Both the position numbers and the translations under genes were made by a program. A stretch of DNA of 64,000 bases from Bacteroidota bacterium (GTDB taxonomy: Bacteria; Bacteroidota; Bacteroidia; Chitinophagales; LD1). How positions within the stretch are numbered: the stretch's first letter is position 1; each line of letters begins with the position of its first letter. The stretch lies in the NCBI GenBank assembly GCA_018267385.1, contig JAFDYN010000019.1, forward strand, positions 1-64,000. The letters run 5' to 3'. The notes under the pieces are model-generated. The model did no database searches. It saw nothing but the letters and a program-made list of their open reading frames with translations, and was not told the origin of the DNA. This document shows, one piece after another, positions 16,546-25,373 of this stretch.

Positions 16546-17715
16546 TTTCCTGCCCACCTTTTCAAAAGCCGCGATCGCCTTGTCCAGGTGCTCCTGTTTA
16601 TGCGCAGCAGAGAGCTGCACGCGGATACGCGCCTGCTCCTTTGGTACTACCGGGAAGAAGAACCCTATCACATAGATACCTTCTTTCAGCATCTCATCTG
16701 CAAAGACCTGAGACAGCTTGGCATCGTAGAGCATGACAGGTACGATGGCAGACTCGCCATCCTTGTAGTCCAGGCCGAGTTTCTTCAGGCCTGTTTTAAA
16801 GTAATTGACATTCCACTCCAGTTGGTCGCGCAGCGCAGTGCTCTCGCTCAGCATGTCAAATACCTCTATGGCCGCACCTGCTATGGATGGTGCCAGCGAG
16901 TTGGAGAAAAGATACGGTCGCGAACGCTGCCGCAGCATGTCTATGATCTCTTTCTTGCCGGTGGTGAAGCCCCCCATCGCGCCACCGAGCGCCTTGCCCA
17001 ACGTACCGGTGATGATGTCTACACGGCCCAGCACATGGCGCAGCTCTACAGAGCCGCGGCCCGTCCTGCCTATGAATCCGGTGGCGTGGCTCTCATCTAC
17101 CATGACCATGGCATTGTATTTATCTGCCAGGTCGCAGACCTTATCGAGCTGTGCCACATAGCCATCCATAGAGAAGACACCATCTGTCACGATGATGCGG
17201 TTTTTCTGTGCCTGTGACTTTTTCAGGCACTCCTCCAGCTCTGCCATGTCATTATTGGCATAGCGGTAGCGTACGGCCTTGCACAGGCGCACGCCGTCTA
17301 TGATAGAGGCATGGTTCAATGCATCAGAGATGATCGCGTCATTTTCGTCAAATAGTGGCTCAAAGACACCGCCATTGGCATCGAAGCAGGCAGCATAGAG
17401 GATCGTATCCTCGGTGCCGAGAAAGGAGGCGATCTTTGCCTCCAGTTCTTTATGTATATCCTGCGTACCGCAGATGAACCGCACCGAGCTCATGCCAAAG
17501 CCATGCGTATCGAGGGCCTTCTTCGCTGCCGCTATCACACGCGGGTGAGAGGAGAGGCCGAGATAGTTGTTTGCGCAGAAATTGATCACCTCGCTGCCGT
17601 CCTGCAGCCTTATCACTGCGTCTTGTGGCGTGCTGATGATGCGCTCGCGCTTGTAGAGACCGTTTGCATCGATATTTTGCAATTCTTCCGTCAGCTTATC
17701 TTTGATCGTGTACAT
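16528..17715 (-). CDS. kbl: Glycine C-acetyltransferase (2-amino-3-ketobutyrate CoA ligase)
   Basis: 395 residues, PLP-dependent alpha-oxoamine synthase family. It begins MYTIKDKLTEELQNIDANGL and shows INFCANNYLGLSSHP, SVRFICGTQDIHKELE, DALNHASIIDGVRL, VDESHATGFIGRTGRG with Asp207, and the PLP lysine K241 in TGTLGKALGGAMGG. This close match to Kbl indicates cleavage of 2-amino-3-ketobutyrate with CoA into glycine and acetyl-CoA, the second step of threonine breakdown. Length is that of the family. The threonine dehydrogenase (tdh) partner is not in this window. The tail overlaps the histidine kinase gene by 18 bases on the opposite strand with no room for a terminator between them. Confidence 0.93.
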   Translation of the reverse strand: MYTIKDKLTEELQNIDANGLYKRERIISTPQDAVIRLQDGSEVINFCANNYLGLSSHPRVIAAAKKALDTHGFGMSSVRFICGTQDIHKELEAKIASFLGTEDTILYAACFDANGGVFEPLFDENDAIISDALNHASIIDGVRLCKAVRYRYANNDMAELEECLKKSQAQKNRIIVTDGVFSMDGYVAQLDKVCDLADKYNAMVMVDESHATGFIGRTGRGSVELRHVLGRVDIITGTLGKALGGAMGGFTTGKKEIIDMLRQRSRPYLFSNSLAPSIAGAAIEVFDMLSESTALRDQLEWNVNYFKTGLKKLGLDYKDGESAIVPVMLYDAKLSQVFADEMLKEGIYVIGFFFPVVPKEQARIRVQLSAAHKQEHLDKAIAAFEKVGRKLGVIK

Positions 17716-17959
17716 GTCTTTTTGCTTTGAGGAGGCTAAGGTAGAAATAAGCCGAATACCTCAGCAGCTAAGCTTGCAGTTGTATCATTAAACGGCAAGG
17801 TGTAAAGGAGCACGAACACGGAAAACAAACTGCCCGTTTGCCTTGTTATAGGAAGCGAAAATGATCGGATTTTGATACCTGCTTAATTTGAATCATTCTA
17901 AATAAGCGGCCGTTCGCGCAATAAAGGTTTAAAATCCTTTCATTTGTCAGACTGTACAT

Positions 17960-17967
17960 TAATTTTG
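17960..17967 (+). promoter_or_regulatory. Candidate -7 element of sdhCAB promoter
   Basis: TAATTTTG matches the Bacteroidota TAnnTTTG element and lies 29 bases upstream of the sdhC start. A TTTG at 17943-17946 is only 13 bases away, shorter than the usual ~19-base spacing, so the -33 element is uncertain. Confidence 0.45.
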
Positions 17968-17996
17968 GCACCGCATTAACAAAAATCTAACACAAG

Positions 17997-18713
17997 ATGT
18001 CTGCTGCTACGCACAAATCTTCAGCCCTCTTCAAATCATCACTAGGCAAAAAATACCTCATGGGCCTGACGGGACTTTTCCTGATCAGCTTCCTGCTGGT
18101 ACACTGCTTTGTGAATGCGATGGTATTTTTTGACAGGTCGGGCTCCCTATTTAATGAGTATGCTCACTTTATGGGTACCAATATTATCATCCGTATCATG
18201 GAGGTGGTACTCTTTGCCGGCCTGCTGCTGCATATCATAGATGGCCTGATGCTGTACTTTCAGAATCGTGCTGCCCGCCCGCAGGGTTATGCCTACAATA
18301 AACCAAACGCCAACAGCTCATGGTACAGCCGCAGCATGGCCATACTCGGTACGCTGCTGCTCACGTTCCTGATCATGCATTTGGCGCATTTCTGGGTTCA
18401 CAGCAGGTTTATGGAGGACAATATGTTGAAGCAACCGCATCCTGATTTCAAAACGGATATGCTTAATCTGTATAGCTTAATGGTGGATACATTTAGCAAT
18501 CCTATCGTGGTTGTTATATATGTACTGGCGCAGGTAGCGCTGGCCTACCACCTGCTGCATGGTTTCTGGAGTGCCTTCCAGTCACTGGGCCTCAATCATA
18601 CCAAGTATAATAATGCGATCCACATGGCGGGTACCGCCTTTGCCATCGTGATACCGTTCATTTTTGCCCTGATGCCGATCGTGATCTATCTGCGCACCAT
18701 CGGCGTGATGTGA
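17997..18713 (+). CDS. sdhC: Succinate dehydrogenase cytochrome b subunit
   Basis: 238 residues of the Bacteroides/Wolinella-type fused cytochrome b subunit. After a short N-terminus (SSLGKKYLMGLTGLFLISFLLVHCFVNAM) there are five transmembrane helices with histidines suitable for two hemes: LVHCF, LLHIIDGLMLYFQNRA, MHLAHFWVH and YHLLHGFWSAFQSLG. This anchor passes electrons from the SdhAB head to menaquinone. First gene of sdhCAB, 63 bases before sdhA. Confidence 0.92.
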   Translation: MSAATHKSSALFKSSLGKKYLMGLTGLFLISFLLVHCFVNAMVFFDRSGSLFNEYAHFMGTNIIIRIMEVVLFAGLLLHIIDGLMLYFQNRAARPQGYAYNKPNANSSWYSRSMAILGTLLLTFLIMHLAHFWVHSRFMEDNMLKQPHPDFKTDMLNLYSLMVDTFSNPIVVVIYVLAQVALAYHLLHGFWSAFQSLGLNHTKYNNAIHMAGTAFAIVIPFIFALMPIVIYLRTIGVM

Positions 18714-18735
18714 TTTTGAAAATAAAAAGTGTATT

Positions 18736-18760
18736 GTCTCAATACTTAATACTCACTACT
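18736..18760. repeat. Short AT-rich repeat flanking sdhA, left copy
   Basis: GTCTCAATACTTAATACT followed by CACTACT. It matches the reverse complement of 20717-20741 at 22 of 25 positions, so sdhA is bracketed by an inverted pair. Confidence 0.5.
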
Positions 18761-18776
18761 CAATACTAATCAAGAT

Positions 18777-20711
18777 ATGGCTTTAGACTCAAAAATACCT
18801 GAGGGAAAACTCCAGGAAAAGTGGGAAGAATACAAGGAGCACGCCAAGCTCGTAAACCCTGCCAATAAGCGTAAGGTAGAAGTGATAGTAGTAGGTACAG
18901 GCCTGGCCGGTGCCTCTGCCGCCGCTACACTCGCTGAGCTGGGCTACAAGGTGAAGGCATTCTGCTTTCAGGATTCGCCGCGGCGCGCGCACTCTATCGC
19001 GGCGCAGGGCGGTATCAACTCTGCCAAGAACTACAAGAATGACGGTGACTCTGTTTACCGCCTTTTCTACGATACGATCAAGGGTGGCGACTTCCGCGCC
19101 CGCGAGGCCAATGTCTACCGCCTGGCGCAGGTGTCTACGGACATCATAGACCAGTGCACGGCCCAGGGCGTACCTTTTGCCCGTGAATATGGCGGCCTTT
19201 TGGACAACCGTTCCTTTGGCGGTGCGCAGGTATCGCGTACTTTCTACGCGCGGGGCCAGACCGGCCAGCAACTCCTGCTCGGTGCCTATCAGGCGCTGGA
19301 GAGGCAGATAGGCCTCGGCAATGTACAGATGTACTCCCGCCATGAGATGGTAGATGTGGTGATCATAGATGGCAAGGCACGCGGTATCATAGCGCGCAAC
19401 CTCATCACCGGTAAGCTGGAGAGGTACTTTGGTCACGCAGTGGTGCTCGCATCCGGTGGCTATGGCAATGTATTTTACCTGTCTACTAATGCAATGGGCA
19501 GCAATGTGACCGCCGCTTGGAAGGCTCACAAAAAGGGCGCTTACTTTGCCAATCCATGCTACACCCAGATACACCCTACCTGTATACCCGTATCAGGAGA
19601 CTACCAGTCTAAGCTGACGCTGATGTCTGAATCCCTGCGTAATGACGGCCGTGTATGGGTGCCTAAGACCCGTGAGGATGCCAAGGCTATCCGCGAGGGC
19701 AAGAAACGTGCAGAAGACATCAAAGAAGAAGACCGTGACTACTATCTGGAGCGCAAGTATCCATCTTTCGGCAACCTCTGCCCGCGTGATATCGCATCAC
19801 GCGCAGCGAAGGAAGCATGTGATGATGGCCGCGGTATCGTGCCATCGGGTTTCGGTGTGTTCCTGGATTTTGCTGATGCTATCAAGCGCCTCGGTATAGA
19901 TACGGTCAAGGCCCGCTATGGCGAGCTCTTCCCTATGTACCAGAATATCACCAATGAGGATCCGCTGAAAACGCCGATGAAGATTTACCCTGCCGTACAC
20001 TATACGATGGGTGGCCTCTGGGTAGACTATGAGCTGATGACCTCTATACAGGGCCTGTACTGCCTCGGTGAGGCCAACTTCAGCGATCACGGCGCTAACC
20101 GCCTCGGCGCCTCGGCGCTAATGCAGGGCCTGGCAGACGGCTACTTCGTCCTACCATATACTATCGGCAATTATCTCTCTGCAGAAATATTCACTAAGGC
20201 CATCCCTACGGACCATCCTGCGTTTGAGGAAGCGGCCAAAGCTGCTGATGAGCGCATGAAGAAGTTGCTCTCTATCAATGGCAAGCAAACCGTGGAGGAT
20301 ATCCACCGCAAACTCGGCAAGATCATGTGGGAGTACTGCGGTATGGCGCGTAATGCTGAGGGCCTGACCAAAGCCCGCAAGCTGATACAGGAGCTGCGCG
20401 AAGAGTTCTGGAAAGATGTGAAGGTAACAGGCGACCAGAATGACTTTAACCCTGAGCTGGATAAGGCTGGCCGTGTGGCAGACTTCCTCGAGCTGGGTGA
20501 GCTGATGGTGATAGACGCGCTGAATAGGAACGAGTCTTGTGGTGGTCACTTCCGCGAGGAGTACCAGGAGCAGGGCGAGGCCAAGCGTGATGACGCCAAC
20601 TATCTCTATGTAGCAGCCTGGGAGTTTAAAGGTGTAGGTGCCGATCCTGAGCTGCACAAAGAAGACCTGAAGTATGAGAATATCAAGCTGCAGGTACGGA
20701 GCTACAAATAG
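18777..20711 (+). CDS. sdhA: Succinate dehydrogenase flavoprotein subunit
   Basis: 644 residues. The FAD-binding Rossmann motif [19 protein letters not shown] sits near residue 38, followed by [15 protein letters not shown] where the histidine normally carries covalent [17 protein letters not shown], the catalytic region with HPTCIP and [27 protein letters not shown]. These define the flavoprotein of succinate dehydrogenase/fumarate reductase (Bacteroides type, about 640 residues). It oxidises succinate to fumarate in the TCA cycle on the cytoplasmic face of the inner membrane. Middle gene of sdhCAB. Confidence 0.95.
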   Translation: MALDSKIPEGKLQEKWEEYKEHAKLVNPANKRKVEVIVVGTGLAGASAAATLAELGYKVKAFCFQDSPRRAHSIAAQGGINSAKNYKNDGDSVYRLFYDTIKGGDFRAREANVYRLAQVSTDIIDQCTAQGVPFAREYGGLLDNRSFGGAQVSRTFYARGQTGQQLLLGAYQALERQIGLGNVQMYSRHEMVDVVIIDGKARGIIARNLITGKLERYFGHAVVLASGGYGNVFYLSTNAMGSNVTAAWKAHKKGAYFANPCYTQIHPTCIPVSGDYQSKLTLMSESLRNDGRVWVPKTREDAKAIREGKKRAEDIKEEDRDYYLERKYPSFGNLCPRDIASRAAKEACDDGRGIVPSGFGVFLDFADAIKRLGIDTVKARYGELFPMYQNITNEDPLKTPMKIYPAVHYTMGGLWVDYELMTSIQGLYCLGEANFSDHGANRLGASALMQGLADGYFVLPYTIGNYLSAEIFTKAIPTDHPAFEEAAKAADERMKKLLSINGKQTVEDIHRKLGKIMWEYCGMARNAEGLTKARKLIQELREEFWKDVKVTGDQNDFNPELDKAGRVADFLELGELMVIDALNRNESCGGHFREEYQEQGEAKRDDANYLYVAAWEFKGVGADPELHKEDLKYENIKLQVRSYK

Positions 20712-20716
20712 TAGTA

Positions 20717-20741
20717 AGTATTTAGTATTAAGTATTAAGAC
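20717..20741. repeat. Short AT-rich repeat flanking sdhA, right copy
   Basis: AGTATTTAGTATTAAGTATT followed by AAGAC; inverted copy of 18736-18760 (22 of 25 matches). It occupies the sdhA-sdhB spacer just after the sdhA stop codon. Confidence 0.5.
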
Positions 20742-20768
20742 AAAGCGAAAGCGATATAAATCAGAGAT

Positions 20769-21521
20769 ATGAAACTTAATCTCAAAGTCTGGAGACAAAA
20801 CAATGCGAATGCTGCAGGCAAACTGGTAGACTATACTGTAGATGGCCTGAATCCGGATATGTCCTTTCTGGAGATGGTAGACGTGCTCAATGACCATCTG
20901 GTCAAGAAGGGCGAGGAGCCGGTGGCGTTTGACCATGACTGCCGCGAAGGTATCTGCGGTATGTGCAGTATGTATATAGATGGCCGTGCACACGGTCCGC
21001 AGCATGCGGCTACTACCTGCCAGCTCTACCTGCGCTCCTTCAAAGATGGTGATACCGTGCACGTAGAGCCGTGGAGGTCCAGGGCATTCCCTATCGTAAA
21101 GGACCTCGTGACAGACCGCTCGGCATTTGACCGTATCATAGCGGCCGGTGGCTTCATCAGTGTGAATACCGGCCAGGCGCGGGATGCCAATAACCTGCCT
21201 GTAGACAAGCATGATGCTGAGAAGGCGATGGACGCTGCCGCCTGCATAGGCTGCGGTGCCTGCGTGGCTGCCTGCCCTAACGGCGCTGCGATGCTCTTCG
21301 TATCTGCCAAAATATCTCAACTCGCCCTCCTGCCACAAGGCCAGCCTGAGCGAGACCTCCGTGCCCTGCGCATGGTGGAGCAGATGGATGCAGAAGGCTT
21401 TGGCAACTGCTCTAACATCGGCGCCTGCGAGGCAGAGTGCCCTAAGGAGATCAAGCTGACCAACATCGCTCGCATGAACCGTGACTTCCTCGCGGCATCT
21501 GTGGGTAGCGAAACGGAGTAA
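20769..21521 (+). CDS. sdhB: Succinate dehydrogenase iron-sulfur subunit
   Basis: 250 residues. The N-terminal half has the plant-ferredoxin cysteine motif [20 protein letters not shown] with a later TTCQLY for the [2Fe-2S] cluster; the C-terminal half has [15 protein letters not shown] and [16 protein letters not shown] for the [4Fe-4S] and [3Fe-4S] clusters. It relays electrons from SdhA to the heme subunit SdhC. Last gene of the operon; the toxin-antitoxin pair follows behind its own promoter-like element. Confidence 0.95.
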   Translation: MKLNLKVWRQNNANAAGKLVDYTVDGLNPDMSFLEMVDVLNDHLVKKGEEPVAFDHDCREGICGMCSMYIDGRAHGPQHAATTCQLYLRSFKDGDTVHVEPWRSRAFPIVKDLVTDRSAFDRIIAAGGFISVNTGQARDANNLPVDKHDAEKAMDAAACIGCGACVAACPNGAAMLFVSAKISQLALLPQGQPERDLRALRMVEQMDAEGFGNCSNIGACEAECPKEIKLTNIARMNRDFLAASVGSETE

Positions 21522-21542
21522 AGGATTTTACGGGTTTATCTG

Positions 21543-21550
21543 TATTTTTG
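21543..21550 (+). promoter_or_regulatory. Candidate -7 element of the toxin-antitoxin pair
   Basis: TATTTTTG, a full TAnnTTTG match, 15 bases upstream of the antitoxin start codon. The -33 region is a weak GGATTTTACGGG. It would let the pair be transcribed independently of sdhCAB. Confidence 0.45.
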
Positions 21551-21565
21551 GAGTAAAGCAGTGTT

Positions 21566-21805
21566 ATGGACTTTACACAATACATAGATGCGGATAACCT
21601 ATCTCCAGACTTTCTGGATTATCTCAAATCTACTTTTAAGGGAAAGAGAATCAGGCTCACGGTAGAAGCAGAACCGGATGAGACTGAATATCTCATGTCT
21701 AGTCCGACTAACCATAAGCGGCTTCTGAAGTCTATCAAGAATGTAGAAAAGGGTAAAAACCTGAAAACACTTGATAAGGATCTTCTAAAGAAGCTTGGTA
21801 TATGA
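21566..21805 (+). CDS. Antitoxin of a YoeB-type toxin-antitoxin pair
   Basis: 79 residues. The N-terminal 45 residues (DADNLSPDFLDYLKSTFKGK) look like a small DNA-binding or dimerisation part; the C-terminal half has DETEYLMSSPTNHKRLLKSI, which resembles the toxin-neutralising tail of YefM/RelB-type antitoxins. It overlaps the toxin gene by four bases (ATGA at 21802-21805), the standard arrangement for translational coupling. The N-terminal half does not look like a classical YefM fold by eye. It likely binds its own promoter together with the toxin. Confidence 0.8.
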   Translation: MDFTQYIDADNLSPDFLDYLKSTFKGKRIRLTVEAEPDETEYLMSSPTNHKRLLKSIKNVEKGKNLKTLDKDLLKKLGI

Positions 21806-22065
21806 AAAGTGTACTGCTGGAAGAATCTGCTTTAGAGGACTTGCAATTCTGGGCTAAGAATGATATCAAGCTTCTTAAAAGGATTGTGGAAGTTTTGGCT
21901 GATATTCAAAAATCGCCTTACGCAGGTATTGGAAAACCTGAACCTTTAAAACATCAATACAAAGGATACTGGTCACGAAGAATAAATGACGAGCACAGGC
22001 TTGTTTACACCGTGACTGATGATTCCATCATCGTTATTGCCTGCAGATATCATTATTCTAAATAA
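21802..22065 (+). CDS. Txe/YoeB family mRNA interferase toxin
   Basis: 87 residues with the full YoeB signature: GIGKPEPLKHQYKGYWSRRINDEHRLVY followed by IIVIACRYHYSK. The residues equivalent to the E. coli YoeB active site appear present: E47 (KPEPLKH), R66 (EHRLVY), H84 and Y85 (CRYHY). YoeB-type toxins bind the ribosomal A site and cleave mRNA at the codon being translated. The frame is intact. It ends five bases before the next start codon (22071), so it may be cotranscribed with the amidotransferase gene. Confidence 0.92.
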   Translation: MKSVLLEESALEDLQFWAKNDIKLLKRIVEVLADIQKSPYAGIGKPEPLKHQYKGYWSRRINDEHRLVYTVTDDSIIVIACRYHYSK

Positions 22066-22070
22066 TCCTC

Positions 22071-22769
22071 ATGAAAAAGATCACCATCGGCGTCACTGTC
22101 ACCGAAGCCCGCTACGAAAACTATCCTAAATGGATCAAAGGAGATGATGATAGCATCAGCATCATAGAGCTATCTGCTGAAAACCAGAACTGGGACGAGA
22201 TAGAGGACTGTGATGGTATCTTGCTCACAGGCGGGGTAGATATGCACCCGCAGTTTTATGACAATAAGGAGCTGCGCTATCCTCATGCGCCAAAGGAGTT
22301 CAATACCGCACGCGATGAGTTTGAGATGCATGTCTTTGAGACCGCGCTGAACTTTGAGCATCCGATACTCGCCATCTGCCGCGGCCACCAACTGGTGAAT
22401 GTAGCTCTCGGCGGCAACCTGATACAGGACATAGGCGATGCTGCCAATGAGATACACAAACGCGGAGAAGAAGACAAACAACACGGCATCACTACAGAGC
22501 CGGGCACACTGCTCCATGAAATAAGCGGCAACTCTGGTACCATCAATAGCGCCCATCATCAGGCCATCAAAGACCTGAGCGATGAGCTGATAGCTAATAG
22601 CCACTCCGCAGATGGCATCATAGAAGGCGCGGAATGGAAAGACAAAGAAGACAAACCCTGGCTGCTCACGGTGCAGTGGCACCCGGAGCGCATATCCGAC
22701 AAGGAGACCAATCCCTTCTCGCACAATATCAGGGAGGCGTTTCTAAAGGCAGTACGTGCTACTGTTTGA
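22071..22769 (+). CDS. Class I glutamine amidotransferase-like, gamma-glutamyl-GABA hydrolase type (PuuD-like)
   Basis: 232 residues. The catalytic triad of the family is visible: nucleophile C103 in PILAICRGHQLVNVALGGNL and H204, E206 in VQWHPE. CDGILLTGGVDMHPQFYD is the oxyanion-loop region typical of PuuD/gamma-glutamyl-gamma-aminobutyrate hydrolases (peptidase C26), which release GABA from gamma-glutamyl-GABA in putrescine breakdown. Other C26 members cut different gamma-glutamyl bonds, so the substrate is inferred. It lies just upstream of a succinate-semialdehyde-type dehydrogenase, which fits a GABA route to succinate. Only five bases separate it from the toxin gene. Confidence 0.8.
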   Translation: MKKITIGVTVTEARYENYPKWIKGDDDSISIIELSAENQNWDEIEDCDGILLTGGVDMHPQFYDNKELRYPHAPKEFNTARDEFEMHVFETALNFEHPILAICRGHQLVNVALGGNLIQDIGDAANEIHKRGEEDKQHGITTEPGTLLHEISGNSGTINSAHHQAIKDLSDELIANSHSADGIIEGAEWKDKEDKPWLLTVQWHPERISDKETNPFSHNIREAFLKAVRATV

Positions 22770-22820
22770 AATATCACCTATCTCTGGAATGGGCCGGTTA
22801 AACTAGTCTGATCTCCTGCA

Positions 22821-22848
22821 TTGCGTATTTGTCTATGCACTATATTTG
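22821..22848 (+). promoter_or_regulatory. Promoter of the aldehyde dehydrogenase gene
   Basis: TTG at 22821-22823, 17-base spacer, TATATTTG at 22841-22848: a good Bacteroidota -33/-7 pair. The start codon at 22921 leaves a leader of about 65 bases that includes a short C/G-rich stretch (CCCTTCGGGGAGGGTAGGAG). Confidence 0.6.
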
Positions 22849-22920
22849 CACGCAAATTTATTCATCATCGCTCTCCGGTTCTTTCCCTTCGGGGAGGGTA
22901 GGAGGGGTTAAACTCCATAC

Positions 22921-24285
22921 ATGAAGATCGTCAATCCGGCTGACGGCAAGGTCATAGCCAATGTCAAGGAAGATTCTAAAAAGTCTATCACTACCAAGCT
23001 CGCCACCCTGCGCAAAGGCCAGGAGAAATGGGCCAAGGTGCCACTCGCCAAGCGCGTAGCTGTGCTGCAGAAATTTGGCAAGCTGCTCGAGAGCAATATC
23101 AAGGAGTGCGGTGCCATACTCACCTCAGAGGTGGGCAAGCCGCTGCAGCAATCATACAATGAAGTGAACGGGGCGCATGCACGTATCAAGTGGCTGACCG
23201 AGAATGCCACAAAGTACCTGAGTGATGAGGTGGTGAGCAATGCTCCGGGCATGACAGAGAAGATCTCATACGAGCCGCTCGGCGTAGTGTGCAATATTTC
23301 CGCGTGGAACTATCCCTACCTGGTGGGTACAAATGTATTTGTACCTGCGCTGCTCGCGGGTAATGCAGTACTGTATAAGCCATCAGAATTCTCTACGCTC
23401 ACCGGCCTGCAGATAGAGAAGCTGCTGAAGAAAGCCGGTGTGCCAGATGATGCCTTTCAGGTAGTAGTAGGAGCGAAGGAGCAGGGTGAGATACTGCTCG
23501 ACCTGCCGCTGGATGGTTACTACTTTACTGGCTCGTACAAGACTGGTGACTACATCTACAAGCGCGTAGCGCCAAAGATGGTACCATGCCAGCTGGAGCT
23601 GGGTGGTAAGGATCCGCTCTATGTAGCGGATGATATCAAAGACATAGCTGCTGTGGCAGCAGGTACTGCTGATGGAGCTTTCTACAATAACGGCCAGAGC
23701 TGCTGCTCTGTAGAGCGTATCTACGTGCACAAGAAAGTCTATGACAAGTATGTGGAGGAGTTCGTACGCGAGGTGAAGGGCTACAAGGCCGGCAACCCGA
23801 CTGAGCCGGGTGTCTACATCGGAGCGATGACGCGCGCTGCACAGCTCGATGTGCTGGACGCACAGGTGAAAGACGCAGTGAAGAAAGGCGGCAAAGTAGT
23901 GACAGGTGGCAAGCGCATAGCTGGCAAAGGCAACTACTATGAGCCGACGGTGATCCTCAATGCGAATAACAAAATGGCAGTGATGCAGGAGGAGAGCTTC
24001 GGTCCGGTGATCGGTATCATGAAAGTGAATAGCGATAAGGAAGCACTGGAGCTGATGCAGGATACGCAATATGGCCTCACAGCCTCTGTCTATAGTGCTG
24101 ATGAGAAGCGCGCCGAGAAGATTCTCTCTGCTGTCAACTCCGGCACCGCCTATTGGAACTGCTGTGACCGCGTGAGCGCGGGCCTGCCTTGGAGCGGCAG
24201 GAAGCATTCTGGCTTTGGTGCTACGCTGTCACACCTGGGACTGCGCGCGTTTACCAAACCTAAGGGCTATCACTTGCGTGGTTGA
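22921..24285 (+). CDS. NAD(P)-dependent aldehyde dehydrogenase, succinate-semialdehyde type
   Basis: 454 residues of the aldehyde dehydrogenase superfamily. Seen: SAWNYPYLVGTNVFVPALLAGNAVLYKPSE (cofactor fold), FTGSYKTGDYI, general base E226 in LELGGKDP, nucleophile C261 in NNGQSCCSVERIYVH, ESFGPVIGIMKV and a C-terminal SAGLPWSGRKHSGFGATLSHLG. The compact N-terminus (MKIVNPADGKVIANV) and length fit the short succinate-semialdehyde dehydrogenase-like group. A role in turning succinate semialdehyde into succinate is supported by the neighbours (PuuD-like gene, sdhCAB) but not provable from sequence; other aldehydes are possible. Own promoter; terminator at 24361-24394. Confidence 0.85.
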   Translation: MKIVNPADGKVIANVKEDSKKSITTKLATLRKGQEKWAKVPLAKRVAVLQKFGKLLESNIKECGAILTSEVGKPLQQSYNEVNGAHARIKWLTENATKYLSDEVVSNAPGMTEKISYEPLGVVCNISAWNYPYLVGTNVFVPALLAGNAVLYKPSEFSTLTGLQIEKLLKKAGVPDDAFQVVVGAKEQGEILLDLPLDGYYFTGSYKTGDYIYKRVAPKMVPCQLELGGKDPLYVADDIKDIAAVAAGTADGAFYNNGQSCCSVERIYVHKKVYDKYVEEFVREVKGYKAGNPTEPGVYIGAMTRAAQLDVLDAQVKDAVKKGGKVVTGGKRIAGKGNYYEPTVILNANNKMAVMQEESFGPVIGIMKVNSDKEALELMQDTQYGLTASVYSADEKRAEKILSAVNSGTAYWNCCDRVSAGLPWSGRKHSGFGATLSHLGLRAFTKPKGYHLRG

Positions 24286-24340
24286 TTTGAAAATCCGAAG
24301 ATGTGCTGATTTGAAAATGAAATACAAACAGCAGTCTGAT

Positions 24341-25285
24341 CTATACTGAAGTTTCTAATGACTCCCTCTGGCTATCGGAGGGAGTTGTTTTTTTATCCCT
24401 GCCTATGAGGCGCAGGGCTGAGTCTTTTGCCACGCGCAGCGAGCGGAAGTAGCTACGGAAGATGTCGCGTATGTAGCCGTCTTTATTGAATTCATTATCC
24501 GGCAGGCCAAACTCGATCTGCTGCGTAGTATCCGGCTGATAGTAGGTGCCAAACAACCGATCCCAGATAATAAAGGTCACGCCAAAGTTGCGGCCGTAGT
24601 GCTCTGGATTCTTGCTGTGGTGGATGCGGTGTGCGGCAGGTGATACGAGTATATATCGGCCCAGCCAGCCCCAGTCCGAGTGTATCTGTGAGTGTGTCAG
24701 CTTCTGGTGTGCCTGATGCACGAGATTGACCAGGAGATAGGTCTCAGCAGGTACGCCCATCAGCACAAATACGATCATGGAGAAGAAGTCAGTCAGCACA
24801 CCTTCTGCCGCATGGCTGCGAAAGGATGTCAGGATCGTCATATCCTCTGCCGAGTGGTGGAAACGGTGCAGCTCCCACACCCAGCCCAGGTGATGGCGAT
24901 AGTAGTGGATCACATAGTCACGCAGGTCTGTGATGAGCAGCATGATAAAAAACTGTACCGGCACGCTCGGTATCATGGCGATCAGGTGAAAGCTGACGTG
25001 CTTCATCACCTGGCCGTAGATGAAGTAGAAGATACCTACATAAAACAACAGGCCGGCCAGCTGCGTGAGGCCGGTAAGAAAAAACAGGAACGAGAAGATG
25101 TCGTTATGAAGTACTTTGCCACGTGTGGCGAGCTGATAGATAGACGACCTGCGCCAGCCCACAGATAGCGCCTCTATGACAAGGCATGCCGCTGTGACCC
25201 CGATGGTCAGGAGCATGGCCTGCCACGGAAAGTTGTCATAGTGCGCCACACTATTAAACTTCTGTATGAAATAGTCAAGAGACAT
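24341..25285 (-). CDS. Sterol desaturase / fatty acid hydroxylase family protein
   Basis: 314 residues from ATG 25285 (MSLDYFIQKFNSVAHYDNFP). The frame is open further upstream but would overlap the divergent comEC gene, so this start is chosen. Four to five hydrophobic segments and the eight-histidine di-iron pattern are visible: HYYRHHLGW, ELHRFHHSAEDMT, LVHQAHQKLTHSQIH and SPAAHRIHHSKNPEHYG. Members hydroxylate or desaturate lipid chains in the membrane; the substrate here is unknown. The downstream end carries a terminator for the opposite gene within its coding sequence. Divergent from comEC, start codons 88 bases apart. Confidence 0.85.
   Translation of the reverse strand: MSLDYFIQKFNSVAHYDNFPWQAMLLTIGVTAACLVIEALSVGWRRSSIYQLATRGKVLHNDIFSFLFFLTGLTQLAGLLFYVGIFYFIYGQVMKHVSFHLIAMIPSVPVQFFIMLLITDLRDYVIHYYRHHLGWVWELHRFHHSAEDMTILTSFRSHAAEGVLTDFFSMIVFVLMGVPAETYLLVNLVHQAHQKLTHSQIHSDWGWLGRYILVSPAAHRIHHSKNPEHYGRNFGVTFIIWDRLFGTYYQPDTTQQIEFGLPDNEFNKDGYIRDIFRSYFRSLRVAKDSALRLIGRDKKTTPSDSQRESLETSV
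24361..24394 (+). terminator. Terminator lying inside the convergent gene's coding end
   Basis: Arms 24361-24368 and 24378-24385 (ACTCCCTC / GAGGGAGT), nine-base loop, followed on the plus strand by TGTTTTTTT. It terminates the aldehyde dehydrogenase transcript, yet falls within the last codons (DSQRES) of the sterol-desaturase gene on the opposite strand, whose stop is at 24341. Confidence 0.7.
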
Positions 25286-25373
25286 CTGTCCTATAAAAAT
25301 AACCAATCCCCGTGGCAAGCCGAAATGGTGGAATTTGGCAAGAGGAACGGATTTGCCTACCTTGCCGGTAGCG

